This document shows, one piece after another, positions 1 through 7,370 of a stretch of DNA of 64,000 nucleotides. Where the stretch lies: positions 496,001-560,000 of the forward strand of contig NZ_QWGE01000003.1 in the NCBI RefSeq assembly GCF_003576375.1, written 5' to 3'. Both the position numbers and the translations under genes were made by a program. Source of the stretch: Pontibacter oryzae (GTDB taxonomy: Bacteria > Bacteroidota > Bacteroidia > Cytophagales > Hymenobacteraceae). The notes under the pieces are model-generated. The model did no database searches and was not told the origin of the DNA. It saw only the letters and a program-made list of their open reading frames with translations. Within the stretch, counting starts at the first letter, position 1, and each line of letters opens with the position of its first letter.

Positions 1-488
1 CCAAAGAAGCAAACCGCTTTGACACAGAAAATACAGTAGTTCCAAGTAAACCATTTGTAACAGAATCTATGGAAGCTGACCTATTAGATAGCTTCGATAC
101 AATCAAGATTCTGCTTTCCACTTTAGGCTTCCCTGTATTTGATAAAATCACTAAAGAATCTATCACTAAAAAAGAACTTCTAATGCTTAAAGGTGACAAT
201 CTCTATGCCGAAGGAGATTTAATTGATGATGGCTTTGTTGTTTTTAAAGGATCAGGGCTAAAGCATAATACAACTGCTTCTTGTCATGATTATTTGGTAA
301 CCTTGAGAAAAAAGCTGATAGAAGAGCAGATCGTTATGAATGTTGACGGCAAATACAGATTTATGGAAGATTATATTTTCAATTCTCCAAGTACGGCTAG
401 TGGTGTCGTATTGGGAAGGGCGACCAATGGTTGGACAAGCTGGAAAGATAGAAGTGGAATAACTCTTGATGAGTTAAAAAGAAAATAG
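1..488 (+). CDS. DUF4357 C-terminal part of a GIY-YIG-type protein (5' end outside window)
   Basis: The reading frame is open from base 3 to the stop at 486-488, with no stop before the first ATG at 69, so this is most likely the 3' part of a longer gene that starts outside the window. The last 60 or so residues carry the DUF4357 pattern: an SPSTASGVVLGR segment, then NGWTSWKD and a closing TLDELKRK. In many bacteria DUF4357 is the C-terminal domain of GIY-YIG nuclease-like proteins or of restriction-associated proteins. The GIY-YIG part is not visible here, so the full architecture is inferred. DNA binding is a reasonable guess but is not shown. The gene is AT-rich compared with its right-hand neighbours. 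Confidence 0.7.
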   Translation, partial: KEANRFDTENTVVPSKPFVTESMEADLLDSFDTIKILLSTLGFPVFDKITKESITKKELLMLKGDNLYAEGDLIDDGFVVFKGSGLKHNTTASCHDYLVTLRKKLIEEQIVMNVDGKYRFMEDYIFNSPSTASGVVLGRATNGWTSWKDRSGITLDELKRK

Positions 489-543
489 CGGCATTCTTAG
501 TGAGGGCTATTATCCCCCGCTAGTGCCAGCTCGAACTCAATTA

Positions 544-729
544 TCACAACAGATTAGCGATAGCACCATCACCGTAGCTACTATCTACATTTACTCCCAA
601 GCTCAATGCCACCGCCGAATTTGGAGTTGCATGTAGAGTATAGAACTGATAGGATGTATCTCTCTTTCTGAGTTCTTTACACGAGAAGAACAGCAAGAGC
701 ATGCCCAAAAACCATATAGCTTTATACAT
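544..729 (-). CDS. Small putative lipoprotein, unknown function
   Basis: This is a 61-residue reading frame. It starts with a hydrophobic segment (residues 4-16) ending in FFSC, a good lipobox, so the predicted product is an outer- or inner-membrane lipoprotein of about 45 mature residues. It lies just downstream of the histidine kinase on the same strand (22-bp gap), so it could share its transcript. No known domain is recognised. It may be a real small lipoprotein or the broken front of a larger one; its shortness keeps confidence low. Confidence 0.45.
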   Translation of the reverse strand: MYKAIWFLGMLLLFFSCKELRKRDTSYQFYTLHATPNSAVALSLGVNVDSSYGDGAIANLL

Positions 730-751
730 TGGCTGATGTATAATGTGGCCT

Positions 752-1966
752 TTAAAAAATGATGGTAATAGTTGTGCCTTTGTTTAGCTCGCTTTCTACT
801 ATTATCTGGCCTTTCACGTTGTCTATCATTCTTTTTACAATGTATAAACCCAAGCCACTACCTTCCACGTGGTCATGGAAGCGCTTAAACATCGAGAAGA
901 TCTTGTCCTGCTTGTCGTAAGGAATGCCAATGCCGTTGTCTGAAACCGATAGCTGGGTTTTGCCACCGACCTTTTTCATACGCACCAGAATTTCCGGGGC
1001 CCTGTCAGGGGAGCGGTACTTAATGGCGTTGCTTATCAGGTTGTGCATTACGCTCTTGAAATTCTTGGCCGAGAAGTATAGAGTAGGGTCGTCTTCGCAA
1101 GCCACGGTTATACTTGCGTTAGACTCAGCTATTTGCCGCTGCTGCTCTTGCTTTATCCGCTCTACCACATCTACCAGATTTATCGCCTCGACCTGCTCAT
1201 TGCCGCTGTTTTTGTCGATTTCTACGATGGTTGTGAGGTCTTTGATGGTGGCGGCAAAGCGTTTGATAGAAGACCGCATTAACTTAATAATGCTATTAAC
1301 TTCGTCCCGATCCAGGTTCTCCTTGCTAAAGGTCTCCGTCAAGGCATCCAGCAGCCCCTCCAAGTTAGCAATCGGAGACTTTAAATCGTGCGAGGCTGTG
1401 TATACAAAGCTGTCCAGATCGAAGTTGACGTTTGCAAGTATCCTGTTTTCGTGATGCAGCTCTACGTTGGCCTGATAACTACGCTCCAGCACATCCAAGC
1501 TTTGCAGGTAAAAAGACAGCAGGTCGGCAAACATGTTGAACATGCCGATAATCTTGGGATTATTAACCTTAGCTGGTTTCGCGCTTATGGCGCACAGTGT
1601 CCCGAAAAACTCTCCGTTCTTTAAGACAATAGGAATAGAGATATAGCTTTGTAGGCCATAGATTTTAGGGGTATGGTGGCATTTATAAGTCGTGTCCTTT
1701 TCAAAATCGTCGATAACGATGGGTTGGCGATGGTCCCTGATTTCGCTGCATAAGGTTGTGTCTACTTTCAGTTCATCACCTTCTTTTAAACCAAAATCTA
1801 CCTCATCGCGAACGCTGCATGCCAGCCACCTGTTATCGGTAACGCGGGCAATGGCTGCAAAACCCATTCCCGTGGTCTGGCAAATAACGTCCAGCATGGT
1901 GGACACATTGGTAATCTGCTTTACAGCTTCAAAGTCTTTATATAACTCGTCTTGGATGTCAATCAT
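752..1966 (-). CDS. GAF-domain sensor histidine kinase
   Basis: A 404-residue cytoplasmic sensor kinase with no membrane segment. Residues about 10-160 form a GAF domain, followed by a short coiled linker. The phosphoacceptor histidine is H193 in TASHDLKSP. The ATP-binding part shows the N box (HNLISNAIKY, about 308-317), the G1 box DNGIGIP (343-349) and the G2 box GSGLGLYIVKRM (about 369-380). It should autophosphorylate in response to a small ligand, light or redox state sensed by the GAF domain; the signal cannot be read from sequence. No response regulator gene is adjacent, so it is an orphan kinase or acts through a regulator elsewhere. The GAF plus HisKA arrangement resembles the output half of phytochrome-like kinases, but no chromophore cysteine pattern is evident. 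Confidence 0.9.
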   Translation of the reverse strand: MIDIQDELYKDFEAVKQITNVSTMLDVICQTTGMGFAAIARVTDNRWLACSVRDEVDFGLKEGDELKVDTTLCSEIRDHRQPIVIDDFEKDTTYKCHHTPKIYGLQSYISIPIVLKNGEFFGTLCAISAKPAKVNNPKIIGMFNMFADLLSFYLQSLDVLERSYQANVELHHENRILANVNFDLDSFVYTASHDLKSPIANLEGLLDALTETFSKENLDRDEVNSIIKLMRSSIKRFAATIKDLTTIVEIDKNSGNEQVEAINLVDVVERIKQEQQRQIAESNASITVACEDDPTLYFSAKNFKSVMHNLISNAIKYRSPDRAPEILVRMKKVGGKTQLSVSDNGIGIPYDKQDKIFSMFKRFHDHVEGSGLGLYIVKRMIDNVKGQIIVESELNKGTTITIIF

Positions 1967-2336
1967 TGCAAGTAAAGGGGTACTGTTTTTTGGGGTTGTG
2001 GAGTAATAGTATCGCTACTGCCAAGCTTGCCGGCAATTCGGTTCTTAAAGAAACTCAGCTGCTTCTGCAGGTAAACCATAAACGCCAAAAAGGCAACTTA
2101 TGATACTGGTTTGGTTAAACAGATTAAGCCTTAAGAGTTACACAATGAAGCATTGCCACCTTAAGCTGGATAGCATACTTACGGAAGTACAATCACGAGA
2201 GCAATTGAGAACTCTTACAGCCGCAGCCAGGCAACAAACGGGTAAATGGCCAGAAATACAGTATACTTGTAAAATAATTTATTAAATATAAAGATTATCT
2301 TCTGACATCGGAAGAACAAATAGTCGATTAACGCCA
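1967..2336. other. Intergenic region between divergent histidine kinase and rlmF
   Basis: This 370-bp spacer separates two divergently transcribed genes and must hold both promoters. A 61-residue frame at 2100-2285 has no recognisable features and is taken as chance. No clear terminator, RNA gene or repeat was seen. Confidence 0.5.
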
Positions 2337-3311
2337 ATGCCTCACCGAAAAAAAGCGCACCCCACACAGAAAACTGGCCTGCACGCCCGCAACAGGCACA
2401 GAGCGCGCTACAACTTTCCGGAGCTGGTAAAAAGTTGCCCTGCTTTAAAGCCCTTTGTCAGGCAAAACGAGTATGGCGATGCTTCTGTCGATTTTTTTAA
2501 CCCGCAGGCTGTGAAGATGCTTAACAGCGCCCTGCTGGCATCTTTTTATAAAATTAGCGATTGGGATATACCAGCGGGTTACCTTTGCCCGCCCATACCC
2601 GGCAGGGCAGATTACATACATCATGCAGCCGACTTGCTAGCCGCATCTAACCAAGGGAAAATACCAACGGGCAAAAGTATAACCTGCCTCGATGTTGGCG
2701 TGGGGGCCAGTTGCGTTTACCCTATCATTGGCCAGTATGAGTATGGGTGGTCGTTTATCGGGGCAGATATAGACCCGGCTTCCATTGCCTCCTCCCAAAA
2801 GATCATAGACGCTAACCCAAGCCTGAAGGGCAGCGCGGCGCTGAGGCTGCAACCAAACTCCAAAAGCATCTTCCGGGGCATTATACAGCAGGGTGAGTTT
2901 ATTGATTTAACCGTATGCAACCCGCCTTTCCATGTATCGCTGGCCGAGGCGCAGGCAGGCACTATGCGGAAGCTTAACAACCTGCAACAGCAGAAGAAAT
3001 CGAAGTTGGTGCTGAACTTTGGCGGCCAGAAAGCCGAGCTTTGGTGCCCGGGCGGGGAGAGCCGCTTCGTAAACCACATGGTTTCCCAGAGCCGCGAGTT
3101 CGCCACGTCGTGTTTCTGGTTTACCACGCTTATCTCTAAGCAAGCCAACCTGAAGGGCGCTTACCAGGCATTGGAACAGGTGGGCGCCACCGAGGTGAAG
3201 ACCATACCAATGGCCCACGGCAACAAAGTAAGCCGCATTGTAGCCTGGACTTTCCTGAGCCCGAAGCAACAACAAGCATGGCAGCAGCTACGCTGGAAAA
3301 AGCACGTATAA
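2337..3311 (+). CDS. rlmF: 23S rRNA (adenine(1618)-N6)-methyltransferase RlmF
   Basis: A 324-residue SAM-dependent methyltransferase that adds a methyl group to N6 of A1618 in 23S rRNA. The N-terminus is basic (residues 1-30, with [14 protein letters not shown] spacing), fitting rRNA contact. The SAM-binding motif is LDVGVGAS (about 118-125), followed by the acidic GADID (142-146). The catalytic NPPF motif of N6-adenine methyltransferases is at 195-198. Length is normal for the family. It is a single gene, divergent from the histidine kinase; the msr cluster follows after 91 bp. Confidence 0.92.
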   Translation: MPHRKKAHPTQKTGLHARNRHRARYNFPELVKSCPALKPFVRQNEYGDASVDFFNPQAVKMLNSALLASFYKISDWDIPAGYLCPPIPGRADYIHHAADLLAASNQGKIPTGKSITCLDVGVGASCVYPIIGQYEYGWSFIGADIDPASIASSQKIIDANPSLKGSAALRLQPNSKSIFRGIIQQGEFIDLTVCNPPFHVSLAEAQAGTMRKLNNLQQQKKSKLVLNFGGQKAELWCPGGESRFVNHMVSQSREFATSCFWFTTLISKQANLKGAYQALEQVGATEVKTIPMAHGNKVSRIVAWTFLSPKQQQAWQQLRWKKHV

Positions 3312-3402
3312 AATCATACTTTACCAATCTAAAACCTTACAGCCTTGTTCGCTGTTCTTACAGCCACACGTATAAAAAGCATCAAACCCAACATATAAAC
3401 CT

Positions 3403-3801
3403 ATGAAAATCGCGAAAGACCCCTCAGATTATAACAAACTTACACCGGAAGAAGCACGCATCATTGTGGATAAAGGCACCGAGTACCCTGGCACCGGCGA
3501 GTATGAGCACAACAAGGCCGAAGGTGTATATCTGTGCAAGCGCTGCAACAACCCGCTTTATACTTCGGAGTACAAGTTTGAGTCGCATTGCGGCTGGCCT
3601 AGTTTTGATGACGAGATAACCGGAGCCGTGAAGCGCGTGCCCGATGCCGATGGCCGCCGCACAGAGATTGTATGTGCCAACTGCGGCGCGCACCTGGGCC
3701 ACGTATTTGAAGGAGAGTACTTAACGCCGAAGAACATACGCCACTGCGTGAACTCGCTCTCGATGAAGTTTGTGCCGGTAGAGGAACTGGAGAAACAGTA
3801 A
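3403..3801 (+). CDS. msrB: Peptide-methionine (R)-S-oxide reductase MsrB
   Basis: A 132-residue MsrB that reduces the R epimer of methionine sulfoxide in proteins, using thioredoxin. The four zinc-binding cysteines are present as two CxxC pairs (C45/C48 and C91/C94), and the catalytic cysteine is C115 in RHCVNS. The substrate-site segment CGWPSFDD (63-70) is intact. No signal peptide is present, so it is cytoplasmic. It is the first gene of three msr genes on the same strand, with 27 bp to the next, so co-transcription is likely. Confidence 0.95.
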   Translation: MKIAKDPSDYNKLTPEEARIIVDKGTEYPGTGEYEHNKAEGVYLCKRCNNPLYTSEYKFESHCGWPSFDDEITGAVKRVPDADGRRTEIVCANCGAHLGHVFEGEYLTPKNIRHCVNSLSMKFVPVEELEKQ

Positions 3802-3828
3802 AACCGCCGGTAGCGCCAGGTATAACCA

Positions 3829-4140
3829 ATGGTCCGGAACCAGAAAATAGACCCGGCAGCGCGGCGGCAGGAGCAGGGAGTTTATACTTGCTCGGGCTGT
3901 GGCGAGGCGCTGTTTGAGGCCAGCAAGAAGTTTGAGGTGGGCTCTGGTTTCCCGAGCTTCTGGGCGCAGATAGGGGAGCACGTGGCACACAAGCCCCTGG
4001 CAACCTACGGCCGCCAGCGCACGCAACTGCTGTGCCATCGTTGCGGCCAACACCTGGGCCACCTCTTTAAAGATACCCGCACGCCTACCAACGTGCGCTA
4101 CTGCATTAATGCGGCGGCTTTAAAGCTGCGGCAAGTATAA
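3829..4140 (+). CDS. Second, short MsrB-like methionine sulfoxide reductase
   Basis: A 103-residue MsrB-fold protein. It keeps both zinc CxxC pairs (C21/C24 and C69/C72), the substrate segment GSGFPSFW (38-45) and the catalytic cysteine C92 in RYCINAAALKL. It is about 30 residues shorter than its upstream neighbour, lacking much of the N-terminal region and the loop between the zinc pairs, and is clearly divergent from it (GFPSFW for GWPSFDD). The catalytic residues suggest an active enzyme, perhaps with other substrates such as free methionine sulfoxide, but this is inference. It lies between msrB and msrA on the same strand. Confidence 0.85.
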   Translation: MVRNQKIDPAARRQEQGVYTCSGCGEALFEASKKFEVGSGFPSFWAQIGEHVAHKPLATYGRQRTQLLCHRCGQHLGHLFKDTRTPTNVRYCINAAALKLRQV

Positions 4141-4206
4141 ATTGGGTTCAGCCATGCTTTGTTTTGCCCTGGTTAAACCCTCAACTATAAAAGAGAAAGA
4201 TCACCT

Positions 4207-4746
4207 ATGGAGATAGCAACATTTGGCAACGGCTGCTTTTGGTGCACCGAAGCCGTTTTCCAGGACCTGGAAGGCGTGGAGAAAGTAGAATCGGGGTATA
4301 TGGGCGGCCACGTAGACAACCCAACCTATAAGCAGGTTTGCTCGGGCAACACTGGCCACGCAGAGGTACTGCAAATCACTTTTGACCCAGCTAAGATAAA
4401 CTATAAGGAGCTGTTGGAAGTTTTTTGGCGTACCCACGACCCCACCACCCTTAACCGCCAGGGTAACGACGTGGGCACGCAGTACCGCTCCATTATCTTC
4501 TACCACAGCCCTGAGCAGCAGCAACTGGCCGAGCAGTATAAGCAGGAACTGGATGCCTCCGGCGCATTCGACAACCCGATCGTGACGACCATTGAGCCTG
4601 CCGAGAAGTTTTACCCAGCCGAAGCCTATCATCAGAATTACTTTAAAAACAACCCGGACCAACCTTATTGCAGATTCCTGATTGGCCCGAAGGTAGAAAA
4701 GCTAAAACAGGTTTTCGGCCACAAACTAAAGCCCCAAGCTAGCTAA
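4207..4746 (+). CDS. msrA: Peptide-methionine (S)-S-oxide reductase MsrA
   Basis: A 179-residue MsrA, which reduces the S epimer of methionine sulfoxide. The catalytic motif GCFWC sits at residues 9-13, with C10 as nucleophile. The family segments GYMGGHVDNPTYKQVCSG and GNDVGTQYRS are present. No signal peptide is seen. It completes a cluster of two MsrB-type genes and one MsrA, which together could repair both sulfoxide epimers. A strong hairpin terminator follows directly at 4752. Confidence 0.95.
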   Translation: MEIATFGNGCFWCTEAVFQDLEGVEKVESGYMGGHVDNPTYKQVCSGNTGHAEVLQITFDPAKINYKELLEVFWRTHDPTTLNRQGNDVGTQYRSIIFYHSPEQQQLAEQYKQELDASGAFDNPIVTTIEPAEKFYPAEAYHQNYFKNNPDQPYCRFLIGPKVEKLKQVFGHKLKPQAS

Positions 4747-4751
4747 TGCAA

Positions 4752-4791
4752 CAGGCCATGCCACCAAATTGGTATGGCCTGGTTTATTTTT
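4752..4791. terminator. Hairpin terminator between convergent msrA and lipoprotein gene
   Basis: A 12-bp stem (4752-4763 with 4770-4781, one G-T pair) has a 6-nt loop and is followed by a T-rich run. It ends msrA and, read on the other strand, overlaps the 3' end of the convergent lipoprotein gene. Confidence 0.75.
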
Positions 4792-5710
4792 GAGCGGCAT
4801 ACTGCAGTTGGGCAGTATACATTCTTATCCAGCTGTTCAGATCGGTGTTTGCTTGATAAGTATAGCCGTCCAGGTAATCGCGCCGATTGATGGTAGCCTT
4901 GGTGATTAGCCATTCCGGGGCCTTCACGTCAGAATTATATTCCATACTTAGCCTGATCTGGTTTTTCTCAACATCTTCTGCCACTTTCACGGTAATGGCA
5001 AAAGTGGCGGGTGCATCCTTGCTGTAGCCGGGTAGCCAGAGCGCTGAGAAATTGAACGGCTTGCCTGCTTTTGCCTGGCTCCGCTGCCGCAATACCATGG
5101 CGTTATTAATGATGCGGATAATGCCCTCGCGCTGCTTTTTGTTAAGGCCTTTGTAAAAATCAATGTTATCTATCCTAAACGAGGTGCGTTGCGGGTCTGG
5201 TGTGTTTTCGGGCAAGTAAAGCTCGTGCACCGGGATAATGTTGCTTGTAGCGCCTTGCACCAGGCTATCGCGGTAAAACAGTTCGGTGTGCTGCACAAAA
5301 GATTTTTGAGGAGAGAATAGTTTTAGCTCGTTATACTTATCCTCCATCACACCGCCCTTTATCTTACCTTTGCCGTTATTAGGCCTAAAATATAGCTGGT
5401 AATACACACCGGGCTGGCCGTTCAGGTTAAGGGAGTCAAGGGAAGATACCAGCGTATAGTTTAGCCGGTGCGGCTTCTTTCGTACCTTTGTGGTATCAAA
5501 CACAAGCACCTGGCCGTTTTGCTGCAGCGAGTCGAAGCGGTGCATGTAAAAGCGGTTTACCCGCCGGAACTGCGCCTCATAGTTGGCCCCGGCGCTGTTG
5601 CTTATCTCCACCCGGTCAATGGTGAGCGGCCTTTTGTAGGCATTCGGGCCGCAGGAGCAAAGCGTTATACTTAACAGAAGTATGGAAAGGAGCCAGGTCA
5701 GTTGTTTCAT
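4784..5710 (-). CDS. Lipoprotein of unknown function
   Basis: A 308-residue protein with a signal peptide and lipobox: a hydrophobic stretch at 4-17 followed by LCSCGPN, with lipidation expected at the cysteine near residue 20. The rest is soluble and rich in polar residues, with no domain I recognise. It contains repeated Tyr/Phe-Tyr segments typical of beta-rich periplasmic proteins. It is transcribed alone, convergent with msrA. A surface or periplasmic location follows from the lipobox; the function is unknown. Confidence 0.75.
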   Translation of the reverse strand: MKQLTWLLSILLLSITLCSCGPNAYKRPLTIDRVEISNSAGANYEAQFRRVNRFYMHRFDSLQQNGQVLVFDTTKVRKKPHRLNYTLVSSLDSLNLNGQPGVYYQLYFRPNNGKGKIKGGVMEDKYNELKLFSPQKSFVQHTELFYRDSLVQGATSNIIPVHELYLPENTPDPQRTSFRIDNIDFYKGLNKKQREGIIRIINNAMVLRQRSQAKAGKPFNFSALWLPGYSKDAPATFAITVKVAEDVEKNQIRLSMEYNSDVKAPEWLITKATINRRDYLDGYTYQANTDLNSWIRMYTAQLQYAAQK

Positions 5711-5911
5711 GTGGTTTGTTTTCTAAGAGGTTCGATAAGCATGAGCATGTCAGAAAGTTATACTTTGATTCTCAAGAAATCAAGATACAACTAAAAATTT
5801 AGTTAAAAGTATGAATCCATGTAATCTTATACTTTCCAGTGGTTAAAATAACCCATTAGCCTGTGTAAAGTATATTTCTTACATCAGCTTACTATAAACG
5901 ACCTGCCCGGC

Positions 5912-6295
5912 TTGCGAACCTATCTTAAAAAACGTTATACCAGTTTTAAATATGCCTTTAAAGGGCTGCATGCCGCTTTGCGCTCAGAGCCGCACATGCG
6001 CCTGCACGTACTTTCAGCAGTGGGGGTAGTGGCCGCAGGTTTTGCCTTTGGTGTGAGCCTGACGGAGTGGTGCCTTTTAATTGGCTGTATTGGGTTGGTG
6101 GTAACGGCTGAGGTGTTTAACACGGCCATCGAAACGGTGGTGAACCTCGTATCGCCCACATACCGTCCGCTGGCCGGCAAGGCAAAGGACTTGGCGGCAG
6201 GAGCCGTACTGGTAGCAGCAGCTACCGCAGCCCTTATCGGAACTATTATTTTTCTGCCGTACCTGCTGGCATTCGCTAAAATATACTTTGGCTAG
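5912..6295 (+). CDS. dgkA: Diacylglycerol kinase family membrane protein
   Basis: A 127-residue integral membrane kinase of the DgkA family, which phosphorylates diacylglycerol or undecaprenol in the inner membrane. Three membrane segments lie near 33-50, 53-72 and 97-120. The signature EVFNTAIETVVNLVSP (about 67-82) matches the family motif ExxNTAIExxxD, but the usual Asp is replaced by Asn (VVNL). The start used is TTG at 5912, which gives the standard amphipathic N-terminus RTYLKKRYTSFKYAFKG; no suitable in-frame ATG lies nearby. Confidence 0.88.
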   Translation: MRTYLKKRYTSFKYAFKGLHAALRSEPHMRLHVLSAVGVVAAGFAFGVSLTEWCLLIGCIGLVVTAEVFNTAIETVVNLVSPTYRPLAGKAKDLAAGAVLVAAATAALIGTIIFLPYLLAFAKIYFG

Positions 6296-6370
6296 GCAAA
6301 GTGTGCTTCTTGTGGCTAAAATGGCACATCAGGCAATACCTTCCCCAAAAAATATTTAACTTGCACCCGC

Positions 6371-6775
6371 ATGAAAAAACCACAGCAGAACAGTTCTTTC
6401 AGAAGTATAGCGTGCGCCATAGCCTTGGTTGCTTGTTTCGGCATAAGTAGCTGTAAGCCTGGCAATGCATCAACCGAAGCTTCAACGGCGCAGGATTCAA
6501 ACCCTGCCTGGCTTACGCAACTGATCGGGAAGGTAAAACTAGAGGAGCCTGCTAACCCACCTGCCAAAATCTACCGCTATACTTATAGTGGGCAACAGGT
6601 ATACTTACTCAGTGGCCGCTGCTGCGATGTGCCAAGCAAGCTTTACGATGCCAATGGCAACGTAATCTGCGAGCCCGATGGCGGCATTACGGGCAAAGGC
6701 GATGGCCGCTGCCCTGATTTTTTCGAGCAACGCCAGAATGAAACATTAGTTTGGGAAGATAAAAGAAAAAGCTAA
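6371..6775 (+). CDS. Small lipoprotein, DUF6970-like
   Basis: A 134-residue lipoprotein: a signal segment at about 12-25 ends in the lipobox ISSC. The mature part has a cysteine-rich C-terminal domain with GRCCDVPSKLYD, then NVICEPDGG and GKGDGRCPDF. This resembles a Bacteroidota family I recall as DUF6970; the assignment is from memory of the pattern. Paired cysteines suggest disulfides or metal binding outside the cytoplasm. It ends only 6 bp before the DinB gene, so the two may be co-transcribed. Confidence 0.75.
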   Translation: MKKPQQNSSFRSIACAIALVACFGISSCKPGNASTEASTAQDSNPAWLTQLIGKVKLEEPANPPAKIYRYTYSGQQVYLLSGRCCDVPSKLYDANGNVICEPDGGITGKGDGRCPDFFEQRQNETLVWEDKRKS

Positions 6776-6781
6776 ATAACG

Positions 6782-7258
6782 ATGACCGGAAACGACGTAC
6801 TGAAAAACTTATCAGAATATAACATCTGGGCAAACCAGACCATGCTGGATGTGTTCAGCAGCCTGCCGGAGGTGCCAGCCAACTCGCTGCGCCTGCAGAG
6901 CCACGCCCTTAACGCACAAGCCATTTGGATTGCCCGAATCACCGGCACCGAAAGCCCTGTAAAAGTATGGCAGGAGCATACTTTGGATGAACTGAAGGAA
7001 CTGCACAAGTATGCCTCTTACAAGATAAAAGAGCTGGTTGATTCTTCTGACGAAGCTGAATTTAACCGCCTTATCGACTATACCAACAGCCAGGGCCACA
7101 AATACAGCACCCGCGTGCTCGACATCCTGACGCATGCCTTCAACCATGCTACGTACCACCGCGCACAGGTTGCCACCGACCTACGCAACAATAACCATAC
7201 GCCGCCAAACACAGATTACGTGACATATGTGCGCGAGCTGATGGGCCAGGTGTACTAA
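6782..7258 (+). CDS. DinB family protein
   Basis: A 158-residue four-helix-bundle protein of the DinB/YfiT-like superfamily. The typical metal-binding histidines are present: one in the second helix (SHALNAQ, near residue 42) and two in the last helix (THAFNHATYHRAQ, about 117-129). Proteins of this fold include thiol-dependent transferases such as bacillithiol transferases, and others of unknown role. The substrate cannot be told from sequence. It follows the small lipoprotein by 6 bp and is closed by the long palindrome at 7277. Confidence 0.85.
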   Translation: MTGNDVLKNLSEYNIWANQTMLDVFSSLPEVPANSLRLQSHALNAQAIWIARITGTESPVKVWQEHTLDELKELHKYASYKIKELVDSSDEAEFNRLIDYTNSQGHKYSTRVLDILTHAFNHATYHRAQVATDLRNNNHTPPNTDYVTYVRELMGQVY

Positions 7259-7276
7259 CTAGATGTAAGATTTAAG

Positions 7277-7338
7277 GCAGGATCATAAAAGAAAGAGGCA
7301 GCACGTTAACGTGCTGCCTCTTTCTTTTATGATCCTGC
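7277..7338. terminator. 62-bp perfect palindrome, bidirectional terminator
   Basis: Bases 7277-7307 are exactly complementary to 7308-7338, with no spacer and no mismatch. The inner GC-rich core (GAGGCAGCACG) is flanked by an A-rich run on the left and a T-rich run on the right, so it makes an intrinsic terminator in both directions. It lies between the convergent DinB and AsmA-like genes. Confidence 0.9.
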
Positions 7339-7370
7339 TTTGAGAGTTTCTAAACAACCCTGATTCTTGG

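Noticed and set aside
2100..2285. 61-residue frame in the spacer before rlmF
   Set aside because: No domain, signal or conserved motif; expected by chance in a 370-bp spacer.
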